A stretch of 64,000 bases of DNA from an uncultured Aquimarina sp. (GTDB taxonomy: Bacteria; Bacteroidota; Bacteroidia; Flavobacteriales; Flavobacteriaceae), in contig CANMWA010000013.1 in NCBI GenBank assembly GCA_947501475.1, forward strand, positions 108,899-172,898. Direction: 5' to 3'. Below are positions 9,873 to 19,694 of this stretch, in pieces; position 1 is the first letter of the stretch; each line of letters opens with the position of its first letter. A model generated the notes under the pieces. The model was not told where the DNA came from and did not search any database. It saw nothing but the letters and a program-made list of their open reading frames with translations. The position numbers and the translations under genes were made by a program.

Positions 9873-11948
9873 ATGTCAAATAGAAAACCACTACTTTTAT
9901 CAGTATTATTTTTGCTTATTTTTTTCTTGTTTTTTTCTTGCTCTGGAGAAAAAGACATGACCGATTCTGAAATTAAATGGTTACAACAAAACGACTCTAT
10001 TACCGTAGCCTTTTTCCCTTATTACCCACCCTATCAATTTATTAATGAAGATGGTGATATTGTAGGTGTTTTTGTCGAATATCTTGACTTATTAGAAAAA
10101 AAAGTAGGTTATAAATTTAAGAGAAAATACTATCAAGAGTGGCCAACAATGTTGAGTGATATACAAAATAAGAATGTTGACATTGCTGTAGAAATACAAT
10201 CAACAAAAAGCAGAAGTACGTACTTAAACTTTTATGCAGAACTCTTTGAATCTAAGCATGTAATCACGGCAAGAAAGGGTACTATACATAGTAAAAAACT
10301 TAGTGATTATAATAACAAAAAGATTACCGTCCCCCAGGATTATGCAGTTCTTGAAAATTTAAAGCAAAAATACCCAAAACTCACTTTTATTGAAGATGAA
10401 AATGATCTGGTATGTCTTAAAAAATTAAATTCTGGAGAGTATGACGCCTATATTGGACCAAGAGCAGTTGTAAATTACATTATAAAAACTCAAAACTTAG
10501 ATAACCTAAAAATTGTCTCTGAAACTGGTCTCGTATACAAACCAGGAATCACAGTTCATAAAAAAAATAGAATACTAAATGATATTATTCAAAAGGCAGT
10601 AAATAATATATCTACTACTGAAAGTCAAAATCTGATAGAAAACTGGTTGTATACAGAAACAAAACCTTTTTATAAAAAAACCAATTTCTTAATTCCGGTA
10701 TTATTAATCTTACTAACGGGGATTATTATCTTAATAGCTATAAATTTTTATTTGAGTTTTATTGTAAAACGAAAAACAAAAGAATTAAGGATAGCTAAGG
10801 ATATTGCAGAAAAAGATGATCAATTAAAAACAGCATTTATACATAATGTATCTCATGAAATTAATACTCCAATAAACGGAATTCGAGTTTTTTCGGAGCG
10901 ATTAAGCGAATCAAAACTAACTCCTTCAGAGAAGAAGAAGTACACAAGTATTATTAAAGCAAGTAGTGATCAACTTATAGAGAATATTAATAACATCTTA
11001 GAGGTTTCTCAATTAGAAACCAAACAAATCAAACTAAACCCTGAGAAAACCGACCTGTATGAAATGTTGGATACAATTCATTCTATTTTTGATGTCAAAA
11101 CTAAAGAAAAAGGAATTCTATTAATTTTGAACAATAATTTGAAAGAAAATCAACGTTATGTGATAATAGATAAATCTAAGCTTACTAAAACTATAAGTGG
11201 TATTGTAGAAAATTCAATAAAATTTACAGACAAAGGGTCTATTCTTATTTCTTGTATGATCCAAAACTCAAAGCTGATTATTATGGTTAGAGACTCTGGG
11301 AAAGGAATAAATATAGAAGAGCAAGCTGTTATTTTCGAAAATTTTACAAGGTCAAAAGATATCATATTAAAGAAGCACGAAAGACTTGGATTAGGATTAA
11401 CTATTGCAAAAGAAAATGTTAATCTTATGAAAGGAGAATTATCTTTTTCATCGATACCCAATCAAGGATCTACTTTTAGATTAGAAATACCCTATACACC
11501 AATCATTGATGATATAGATGATCAAAAACATTTTGTTTCTTCAGACAGTATACCCAAAAAACCGAAAACAAAACAGCACATACTATTAATTGCAGAAGAT
11601 GGAGAGGTGAATTTTTTATTTTTAAAGACAATTTTGAAAAAAATAAAAGAATATGATTTTATAATACATCGTGCTAAAGATGGAAAAGAAGCTGTACAAT
11701 TTTGTTTGGAAAACAAACAAATTGATCTTGTACTTATGGATATAAAAATGCCCGAAATGAATGGATATGATGCTACAAGAATCATTAAAAAAATGGATCC
11801 CAATATTCAAATAATTGCTCAAACAGCGTATTCAACAAAAGATGATATCAAAAAAGCTTTAGAGGCCGGTTGCGACAATTTCATCTCAAAACCTATAAGT
11901 GTTAAAGCTCTAAATAAAGTGCTACAAAAGTCTTTCAAAAAAAAATGA
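9873..11948 (+). CDS. hybrid sensor histidine kinase/response regulator with periplasmic SBP_bac_3 domain (BvgS-like), lipoprotein-type signal
   Basis: Lipobox 'FLFFSCSG'; SBP_bac_3 'VAFFPYYPPYQFINEDGDIVGVFVEYLDLLEKKVGYKF'; H-box 'HNVSHEINTPINGI'; receiver 'DLVLMDIKMPEMNGYDATRII'. Confidence 0.9.
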   Translation: MSNRKPLLLSVLFLLIFFLFFSCSGEKDMTDSEIKWLQQNDSITVAFFPYYPPYQFINEDGDIVGVFVEYLDLLEKKVGYKFKRKYYQEWPTMLSDIQNKNVDIAVEIQSTKSRSTYLNFYAELFESKHVITARKGTIHSKKLSDYNNKKITVPQDYAVLENLKQKYPKLTFIEDENDLVCLKKLNSGEYDAYIGPRAVVNYIIKTQNLDNLKIVSETGLVYKPGITVHKKNRILNDIIQKAVNNISTTESQNLIENWLYTETKPFYKKTNFLIPVLLILLTGIIILIAINFYLSFIVKRKTKELRIAKDIAEKDDQLKTAFIHNVSHEINTPINGIRVFSERLSESKLTPSEKKKYTSIIKASSDQLIENINNILEVSQLETKQIKLNPEKTDLYEMLDTIHSIFDVKTKEKGILLILNNNLKENQRYVIIDKSKLTKTISGIVENSIKFTDKGSILISCMIQNSKLIIMVRDSGKGINIEEQAVIFENFTRSKDIILKKHERLGLGLTIAKENVNLMKGELSFSSIPNQGSTFRLEIPYTPIIDDIDDQKHFVSSDSIPKKPKTKQHILLIAEDGEVNFLFLKTILKKIKEYDFIIHRAKDGKEAVQFCLENKQIDLVLMDIKMPEMNGYDATRIIKKMDPNIQIIAQTAYSTKDDIKKALEAGCDNFISKPISVKALNKVLQKSFKKK

Positions 11949-11972
11949 GCTCATCAAAAACTCATTTTTTTT
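11941..11972 (+). terminator. hairpin terminator after first kinase
   Basis: AAAAATGAG...CTCATTTTTTTT. Confidence 0.55.
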
Positions 11973-12097
11973 AAAACCAAATGTGTTTTTCTTTCTTTTT
12001 TTTATAAAATAAGCTCGGTTATTTCTTTTTAAAAATTATCTATTGTGTTATCTTTAGTATAACCACAAGAAAAGTAAGGGACTTTTAGAATTAAAAT

Positions 12098-13747
12098 ATG
12101 ATAAAGAAACTAAAATATCCTTTTCTTATAGTTCTTGTATTGTTATGTTCTTGTTCAAAATCAGAACTTTTAACCGAGAATGAAAAAACATGGTTAAAGA
12201 ACAACAATGTAACTGTTGCATTCTTCCCTTATTATGCTCCATATCAATACGTAAACGAAAGTAAACAAATTGATGGCGTATTGATAGATTATCTTACTTT
12301 CTTAGAAAAGAAAATCAATTATAAGTTTCAAAGAAAAATATATACAAATTGGGAGCAATTATTAAATGATGCTAAAAATAATAAGATCGACATTGTTCTA
12401 GAAATACAACAAACCTCAGAACGAGATCAATATCTTAATTTCTATTCCAAGCTTTTTGAATCTAATTATACCATTGTTACGCAAAAAGGTTTAAGCAATG
12501 GCAATAACCTTAAGGATTATAATAATAAAACTGTAACAGTACCCAAGGGGTATGGCATCCATGAAATTTTGAGAAAGCAAGAAAAAAACTTGAATATCTC
12601 TACAGAAATAGATGATCTAACATGCTTAAAAAAAGTAAACGATGGTACATATGATGCATACATTGGACCTAAAGCAGTTGCAAATTATCTTATAAAAACC
12701 GAAAACTTAAATAATTTAGAAATTATTTCAGAAACAAAGTATAATTATGCTCCAAGTCTTGCTGTACAAAAAGAGAATCAAATTCTAAACCGAATTATTC
12801 AAAAAGCAACCAAAAACATAACAGATACTGAAAAGCGTATCATTTTAGATAATTGGTTATACCATTCTGTGATTCCATTTTATAAAACTGCAAAATTTTG
12901 GATAATGGTTACCATTATTATTTTCTCCATTATTATTGTTATTCTATTACTTAATCAATATTTAAAACATTTGATCAAAAAGAAAACAAAAGAATTAATT
13001 GTAGCAAAAGAACAAGCTGAAGAAAGCAATAAGCAAAAAACAGCTTTTATTCATAATATATCTCATGAAGTACGAACTCCTATGAACGGTATCATTGGGT
13101 TCTCTGAGTTGCTTAATGATCCTAATTTAACTAAAAATGAACAAATAGAATATGCGCAAATTGTCATGACTAGTAGTAAGCAGTTAATACATATTGTCGA
13201 GGATATTATCGAAATTTCTAGATTACAAACGGGTCAGGTAAAGGTGGATCTACAAAAAACTAACATTAATAAAATTTTACAAAGTATTTATTCAGATTTT
13301 ATCAGTAAGGCAAAAGAAAAAAATATTGAAATCAAATATACAAACCATTTAATTGACAATGAAAACCTTATCATGGGGGATACAGGCAAAATTCAGAAAA
13401 TACTATACAATCTAATCGATAATGCTATTAAATTTACCAATAAAGGAAGTATAGAAATTTCTTGCCTACTAAACTTAGATAACAATCTGATTTTTAAGAT
13501 TCAAGATACGGGTATTGGTATAAAACAAGAAGATCAGGAATTAATATTCAGGAATTTTTCACAATCAGAAAAAGAAGCAACCAAAAGTTATGATGGGCTT
13601 GGATTAGGGTTATCAATTTCCAAAAAAAATGCAAACCTCTTAGGAGGAGATGTAACTTTTACTTCAGTAATTAATGAAGGGTCTACCTTTATTTTCTCTA
13701 TGCCATATCATCAAATTAAGAGCCAATTTATGACAAGCATACTATAA
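12098..13747 (+). CDS. sensor histidine kinase with SBP_bac_3 domain, no receiver domain
   Basis: Lipobox 'LLCSCSKS'; 'VAFFPYYAPYQYVNESKQIDGVLIDYL'; H-box 'HNISHEVRTPMNGI'; ends after the HATPase domain. Confidence 0.9.
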   Translation: MIKKLKYPFLIVLVLLCSCSKSELLTENEKTWLKNNNVTVAFFPYYAPYQYVNESKQIDGVLIDYLTFLEKKINYKFQRKIYTNWEQLLNDAKNNKIDIVLEIQQTSERDQYLNFYSKLFESNYTIVTQKGLSNGNNLKDYNNKTVTVPKGYGIHEILRKQEKNLNISTEIDDLTCLKKVNDGTYDAYIGPKAVANYLIKTENLNNLEIISETKYNYAPSLAVQKENQILNRIIQKATKNITDTEKRIILDNWLYHSVIPFYKTAKFWIMVTIIIFSIIIVILLLNQYLKHLIKKKTKELIVAKEQAEESNKQKTAFIHNISHEVRTPMNGIIGFSELLNDPNLTKNEQIEYAQIVMTSSKQLIHIVEDIIEISRLQTGQVKVDLQKTNINKILQSIYSDFISKAKEKNIEIKYTNHLIDNENLIMGDTGKIQKILYNLIDNAIKFTNKGSIEISCLLNLDNNLIFKIQDTGIGIKQEDQELIFRNFSQSEKEATKSYDGLGLGLSISKKNANLLGGDVTFTSVINEGSTFIFSMPYHQIKSQFMTSIL

Positions 13748-13882
13748 ATTACAGTTAGCACTATACTCGTATACTCTATTTTTTATTTTTTTATTTATAA
13801 GTCTCGTATTTTTAAAAGTGTTACTATTATAGTATCTTTATTAAAGTACTGTTAAAACAGTACTCAAAGAAACATAATTAAA

Positions 13883-15946
13883 ATGCTAAAAAAATTACCC
13901 CATTTTTTATTAATTATTAGCTTATTTATACTATCATCGTGCTCAGAAAAACAAATTCTGAGTGACCAAGAAACTAAGTGGCTACAGGGGCAAGACACTA
14001 TAAAAGTAGCTATTTATCCATTTCACCCTCCCTATCAAATAATTAATAAACGAGGCAATGTAGATGGTATTTTCACAGAGTACTTAGAACTTATAGAGAG
14101 AAAAATAGGGTATACATTTCATGAAAACATCTATGAGACATGGCCTGCTTTGATGGATGATGTAAGAAAAGAAAAAGTTGACATCATAGTAGAAATGAAC
14201 CCTACAAAAAAGCGAAAGTCATATTTGAATTTTTATGCTCAACTATTCGAATCTCCTCATGTAATTGTTGTTAGAAAAAATGCATCATATGGATCAAAAA
14301 TTGCTGATTTTTATGATAAAACTATTATTCTACCTAAAGATTATGCTATTCTTGAAACACTACTTGATCGTCATCCTAAACTTAAGTTTGTAACTGGCAA
14401 AGACGATTTAGCCTGTTTACAAAAATTAAACTCTGGAGAGTATGATGCATATATAGGCCCAAAAGCAGTTGTCCATTATATGATAAGGACCAAGAACTTA
14501 AACAATTTAAGAATTATAGGCGAAACCGATTTTCAATATAACTCCGGCATAGCGGTATATAAAAAAAATAAAGAGTTAAATAAAATTATTGAAAAAGCTA
14601 ACAAAAGTATTACCCGATCAGAAAAACAGGCTATACTTGATAATTGGATTTTTAATGTTGTCACTCCATTTTATCAAAAAACCACTTTTTGGGTAGTTTT
14701 CTCTATTGCAACTATCGTGTTTTTATTACTTATATTACTAATAAACAGATATTTAAAATTCAAGATAAAGGAACGAACAGAAGAGTTACAAGTTGCAAAA
14801 GAAAATGCAGAGAATAGTAATCGTCTTAAAACAAATTTCATAAATAATATATCACATGAAATTAGAACTCCTATGAATGGTATTATGGGATTTTCTGAAT
14901 TTCTTAATGATTCAAACCTTACTACTGAACAGCGAAAAGAATATACCGATATTATTATAAATAGCAGTAAGCAATTGATGTCCATAATTGATGATATTAT
15001 GGAAATCTCAAAGCTAAAATCCAAACAATTCAAATTACAAGAAGAAGAAACAAATATTAATGAATTGCTACAAAAATTAATTTTAGGTTTTGAGGCATTA
15101 GCACAGAAAAAAAGCATAACATTATATCAAGAAAATAAAATTTCTAATGATCAATCCTTAGTACTGATTGACAAATTAAAAGTTGAAAAGATTTTAACCA
15201 AACTTATTGATAATGCTATAAAATTTACCTCACAAGGCTCTGTAAAAATTGATAGTAAGATTAAAAACAATTCATTAATTATTGTTATTAATGATACTGG
15301 TATCGGAATCAAGCCAGATGATCAAGAAATTATATTTAATAGTTTTTCGCAATCAGAAAAAGAAATTGCGCGAACATATGACGGTTTAGGATTAGGACTC
15401 ACTATAGCAAAGGAAAATGCAGATCTTATGGGTGGACAAATTTTATTTACCTCTACTTTAGACCATGGGTCTTCATTTTCTCTAATACTACCTTATCGCC
15501 CAATCATACAAACAAATAAAAAAAATATGAAAAAAGACTCTCTAGAAAGTCTTGAAAAACCGTTTAAACATGTTATTTTAATAGCAGAAGATGGTGAAGT
15601 TAATTTTTTATTTCTTAAAACTATTCTTCAAAAAATGGAAGATTATAAATTTGTTATTCATCGAGCAGAAAATGGAAAAAAAGCTGTAGATATATGTGAG
15701 GAAAATCAAAATATCGATCTTGTTCTTATGGATATTAAGATGCCAATAATGGATGGTTATATGGCAACAAAAAAAATAAAAAAGTTACGCCCAAGCCTAC
15801 CCGTTATTGCACAAACAGCATATTCGACAGCAGAAGATATTGAAAGAGCATTAGCTGCCGGATGTGATGATTTTGTATCAAAACCTGTAGATCACAAAAT
15901 ATTAAAACCTATTTTAAAAAAATATTTCTCTTTCTTTCAAAATTAA
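13883..15946 (+). CDS. hybrid sensor histidine kinase/response regulator with SBP_bac_3 domain
   Basis: Lipobox 'ILSSCSEK'; 'VAIYPFHPPYQIINKRGNVDGIFTEYLELIERKIGYTF'; 'NNISHEIRTPMNGI'; receiver 'DLVLMDIKMPIMDGYMATKKI'. Confidence 0.9.
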   Translation: MLKKLPHFLLIISLFILSSCSEKQILSDQETKWLQGQDTIKVAIYPFHPPYQIINKRGNVDGIFTEYLELIERKIGYTFHENIYETWPALMDDVRKEKVDIIVEMNPTKKRKSYLNFYAQLFESPHVIVVRKNASYGSKIADFYDKTIILPKDYAILETLLDRHPKLKFVTGKDDLACLQKLNSGEYDAYIGPKAVVHYMIRTKNLNNLRIIGETDFQYNSGIAVYKKNKELNKIIEKANKSITRSEKQAILDNWIFNVVTPFYQKTTFWVVFSIATIVFLLLILLINRYLKFKIKERTEELQVAKENAENSNRLKTNFINNISHEIRTPMNGIMGFSEFLNDSNLTTEQRKEYTDIIINSSKQLMSIIDDIMEISKLKSKQFKLQEEETNINELLQKLILGFEALAQKKSITLYQENKISNDQSLVLIDKLKVEKILTKLIDNAIKFTSQGSVKIDSKIKNNSLIIVINDTGIGIKPDDQEIIFNSFSQSEKEIARTYDGLGLGLTIAKENADLMGGQILFTSTLDHGSSFSLILPYRPIIQTNKKNMKKDSLESLEKPFKHVILIAEDGEVNFLFLKTILQKMEDYKFVIHRAENGKKAVDICEENQNIDLVLMDIKMPIMDGYMATKKIKKLRPSLPVIAQTAYSTAEDIERALAAGCDDFVSKPVDHKILKPILKKYFSFFQN

Positions 15947-15958
15947 TAATGATCCTTA

Positions 15959-16786
15959 GTGTCTATAAAAGAACAATATTTTGGGTTTTTAAATAGTAAA
16001 CCATTATGGAAATCTGATGCGTTAAACTTAGGTTTTTCTCAATTTGAATTCGAAAAAGAATCTAACAATACTATTTTAGCTAATCACATTATAATCGATA
16101 TTAAGGATAATGAAGTATTAGGTAAACGTATTGAACATTTTTTTGAATATCTAATTAACTGTTCTAAGCGTTATCAACTTGTTTCAAAAAACCTTCAAGT
16201 ATTTAAGGACAAAACAACTATTGGCGAGCTTGATTTTTTATTAAAAGACCTTCAAAAAGAAAAAACAATACACATAGAACTTGTGTACAAATTTTATATC
16301 TACGATCCAGATATAAAAGATGAATTAAGCCGATGGATCGGACCAAACCGAAAAGATTCATTACTTCAAAAATTTGAAAAACTCAAAAACAAGCAACTTC
16401 CACTACTCTATAAAAGTGAAACTGAGTTAATTCTTGAAGAGTTACAATTAAAATCAAAAGATATAGAACAAAAAGTGTGCTACTTATCTAATTTGTTTGT
16501 TCCCGTTTCTTATATAGGTAAGACTATTCCGATAATAAATAATACTTGTATCGTTGGGTTTTGGATTAAAAAAATTGAATTTACACAAGAAAAATATAGT
16601 ACTTATCGTTTTAATATCCCTCAAAAAAAGAATTGGGTTATAGCTCCTAAATATTGTAATACTTGGTTAACATTTGATGAGATTAAAGAATCTTTAGAGC
16701 TCTCTATTTTACAAAAAAAATCTCCATTGCTTTGGATGAAAAGCAATGAAGATTTATATCATCGATTTTTTATTACCTGGTGGTGA
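15959..16786 (+). CDS. DUF1853 family protein
   Basis: GTG start; 'SKPLWKSDALNLGFSQFEF', 'TIGELDFLLKDLQKEKTIHIELVYKFYIYDP', 'LLWMKSNEDLYHRFFITWW'. Confidence 0.75.
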   Translation: MSIKEQYFGFLNSKPLWKSDALNLGFSQFEFEKESNNTILANHIIIDIKDNEVLGKRIEHFFEYLINCSKRYQLVSKNLQVFKDKTTIGELDFLLKDLQKEKTIHIELVYKFYIYDPDIKDELSRWIGPNRKDSLLQKFEKLKNKQLPLLYKSETELILEELQLKSKDIEQKVCYLSNLFVPVSYIGKTIPIINNTCIVGFWIKKIEFTQEKYSTYRFNIPQKKNWVIAPKYCNTWLTFDEIKESLELSILQKKSPLLWMKSNEDLYHRFFITWW

Positions 16787-16830
16787 TCTGTTTTATGTAA
16801 CAAAATTCATTATCCAAAACCAAAAAAAGA

Positions 16831-18294
16831 TTACAAACCACTTATATAACTGCCATAAAGGTCTTTAAAACGAAAACCTTCAGACAATCTATATTTGCTA
16901 AGTTTTTTATATTCTACTAGACCCCATAATAAAAACTCTTTTATAAAGTAACTATCATTTTCATTAATTCCTGGATGACATTCTTTGATTAAATTATTAA
17001 GTGGAGTTATCGAATCTAATTTTGCTTTATATTCATTTTCTGGTATATCATCTAATAATTCAAATCCACTTTCTTCAAAAAACCAATTTATTAATTCTTG
17101 GTAAGGGCTTTCATAATCTTCTTTTTCTAGTTTTTCTATTTTCGGAAAATGTTCAGGAAATAAGGTTTTAATAGCTTCAGATATTAACGATTGTGCTACT
17201 GATGCTGCTCCTTCTTGTTCTCCTTCATATACTAACTCAACCTTACCTGTAATAGAGGGAATCACGCCAATAAAGTCACTTAACCTTAATAATGTGTTTT
17301 TATCACCTGATCTCAAGGATCTATGCTCTGCTGTACTTAATAAATTTTCATAAGCAGTGATACTCATCCGGGCACTGATACCACTTTTATGATCAATAAA
17401 TTCACTTTCACGCGCCTGAAAACTAATTTGTTCTAACAAATCTTTAGCAAGCTCAGGAACATGAACCAAATCACTTTGTCTAAGATCCAACTTTGCTTCT
17501 TGTTGGGTAATTGTTTTAGCAATTTCTATTGTTTCTGGATAATGTGTCAAAATTTGAGAACCAATCCTATCTTTTAGCGGTGTAACAATACTTCCTCTAT
17601 TCGTATAATCTTCAGGGTTGGCCGTAAACACAAATTGAATATCTAATGGCAGTCTTAATTTAAAACCTCTAATCTGGATATCTCCTTCTTGTAATATATT
17701 AAACAACGCAACTTGTATGCGTGCTTGAAGGTCTGGTAATTCGTTAATCACAAAAATACTCCGGTTGGCTCTAGGGATCATGCCAAAATGAATTACTCGA
17801 TCATCTGCATAGCTTAATTTTAGATTGGCAGCCTTAATAGGATCAACATCACCTATGATATCTGCTACAGTAACATCAGGAGTTGCTAATTTTTCAGCAA
17901 AACGATCAGACCGATGCATCCAACCAATAGGCGTATCATCACCTTTTTCTTCAATCAGATTAACAGCATATCTTGAGATCGGATTGAATGGGTCATCATT
18001 AATCTCAGAATCTTCTATAATTGGTATCCATTCATCAAGCAAATTAATCATTTGTCTGGCCAAACGTGTTTTTGCCTGGCCTCGCAATCCTAGTAAATTA
18101 ATATTATGCCTTGATAAAATAGCTCTTTCTAATTCGGGAATTACGGTATTTTCATATCCATGTATACCTGTAAAAGTTTCTTTTCCTTCACTAATTCTAA
18201 CTCTCAAATTATCCCTTAATTCATCCTTTATGGATTTGCTTTTATATCCAAAGTCTTTTAATTGACCTAATGTTTTTATAGTTGAAATTTTCAT
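16831..18294 (-). CDS. Mg-chelatase ChlI/MoxR-like AAA+ ATPase
   Basis: 'NINLLGLRGQAKTRLARQMI', 'RSIFVINELPDLQARIQVALFNILQEGDIQIRGF', 'FVFTANPEDYTNRGSIVTPLKDRIGSQILTHYP'. Confidence 0.85.
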   Translation of the reverse strand: MKISTIKTLGQLKDFGYKSKSIKDELRDNLRVRISEGKETFTGIHGYENTVIPELERAILSRHNINLLGLRGQAKTRLARQMINLLDEWIPIIEDSEINDDPFNPISRYAVNLIEEKGDDTPIGWMHRSDRFAEKLATPDVTVADIIGDVDPIKAANLKLSYADDRVIHFGMIPRANRSIFVINELPDLQARIQVALFNILQEGDIQIRGFKLRLPLDIQFVFTANPEDYTNRGSIVTPLKDRIGSQILTHYPETIEIAKTITQQEAKLDLRQSDLVHVPELAKDLLEQISFQARESEFIDHKSGISARMSITAYENLLSTAEHRSLRSGDKNTLLRLSDFIGVIPSITGKVELVYEGEQEGAASVAQSLISEAIKTLFPEHFPKIEKLEKEDYESPYQELINWFFEESGFELLDDIPENEYKAKLDSITPLNNLIKECHPGINENDSYFIKEFLLWGLVEYKKLSKYRLSEGFRFKDLYGSYISGL

Positions 18295-18344
18295 GCTTTA
18301 TTTTTCTCTATAACAATTAATGTATTTTAAAATTCTTAATTAAA

Positions 18345-19475
18345 TTATCCTTTTATTCTTTTTTTACGATTGGTTTCATAATCTTCAAAAATCATTTCGC
18401 CTAGACCTTTTAAACCTGTATAAAATGCTTTACCTTGATTTGCATGAGTAAACTCCCTAACAAATTGTATTAAGTAAGGATCTTGCGCAATCATAAACGT
18501 AGTTATAGGAATATGTAATTTTCTAGCCTGCTGAGCCATCATATAACACTTATTTACAATATGTCGATCTAAACCATTACTATTTTTATAATATTGACCA
18601 TCTGGCATTCTAAGACAACTAGGTTTACCGTCTGTAATCATAAAAATTTGTTTATTAGTATTACGTTTTCTACGCAACATATCCATGGCGAGTTGCAATC
18701 CAGCAACTGTATTGGTATGATATGGCCCCACTTGTAAGTATGGTAAATCTTTTATGGCTATAGGCCAAGCATCATTTCCAAATACTAATATATCAAGGGT
18801 ATCTTTTGGATATCGTGTAGTAATTAACTCGGCCAAGGCCATAGCAACTTTCTTGGCTGGTGTAATACGATCCTCACCATACAAAATCATACTATGGCTA
18901 ATATCAATCATTAATACTGTACTCATCTGAGCTTTAAACTGAGTTTCTTCAACGACCAAATCATCTTCAGTAAGGTGCAGATCATCAATACCATGATTGA
19001 TTTGTGCATTTTTAAGGCTTTCAGTGATTGATATCCGTTCTAAAGAATCTCCATATTGATAATTACGAAATTCTCCTGCGTGCTCATCACCTCTACCGGT
19101 ATAGTTTGTTCTATGATTGCCAGCACCACTACGTTTTAGTTTACCAAAAATCTGATCTAATGCTCGTTTTCTTATTGCTTGTTCTGTTTTGGCTGTAATA
19201 GCCATACCTCCTTTACCATCGGGTTTTACTTCTTCTCGGATATAGCCTTTCTTTTTTAAATCTTCAACAAAATCATCAAGAGTATAATCCTCATCAGTTA
19301 ATTGGTATTCTCTATCAAGTTCTTTCATCCAATCCAAAGCCTCATCTAGATCTCCAGAAGTATGTGTTATAATCTCCTGAAAAATATCAAAAAGTTTATC
19401 GAATGGAGATTGTTCCGGGGATTTATAATTTTTAAAAGCAATCCCTTTTTTGAATACTCTTTTTTTCTTTTTCAT
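18345..19475 (-). CDS. von Willebrand factor A domain protein, partner of the AAA+ ATPase
   Basis: MIDAS-like 'VLMIDISHSM'; 'IFMITDGKPS'; adjacent to ChlI-like gene on the same strand. Confidence 0.85.
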   Translation of the reverse strand: MKKKKRVFKKGIAFKNYKSPEQSPFDKLFDIFQEIITHTSGDLDEALDWMKELDREYQLTDEDYTLDDFVEDLKKKGYIREEVKPDGKGGMAITAKTEQAIRKRALDQIFGKLKRSGAGNHRTNYTGRGDEHAGEFRNYQYGDSLERISITESLKNAQINHGIDDLHLTEDDLVVEETQFKAQMSTVLMIDISHSMILYGEDRITPAKKVAMALAELITTRYPKDTLDILVFGNDAWPIAIKDLPYLQVGPYHTNTVAGLQLAMDMLRRKRNTNKQIFMITDGKPSCLRMPDGQYYKNSNGLDRHIVNKCYMMAQQARKLHIPITTFMIAQDPYLIQFVREFTHANQGKAFYTGLKGLGEMIFEDYETNRKKRIKG

Positions 19476-19694
19476 AAGATAAAGTTAGCATATTTATAAA
19501 AGATAAGAACTGCAATACTAACTAAGAGACCATAATTAACATTTGTTTTGGAGAAAATTAGATCAAAACATCTTGTATTGCAATAAAATATATAATTCTA
19601 AACAATTCTTATCTTTGAAAAAAGGAAATATCATTATATTATTTTTTTATTTCAATAAACAATTTGATTACACAATTATATCTTAATCTATACT

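Noticed and set aside
12098-13882. HK2 as a frameshifted pseudogene that lost its receiver
   Set aside because: No receiver-like sequence is visible in any frame between 13747 and 13883; the kinase domains look intact.
14674-15117. 147-aa antisense ORF within the third kinase
   Set aside because: Shadow ORF opposite a well-supported domain.
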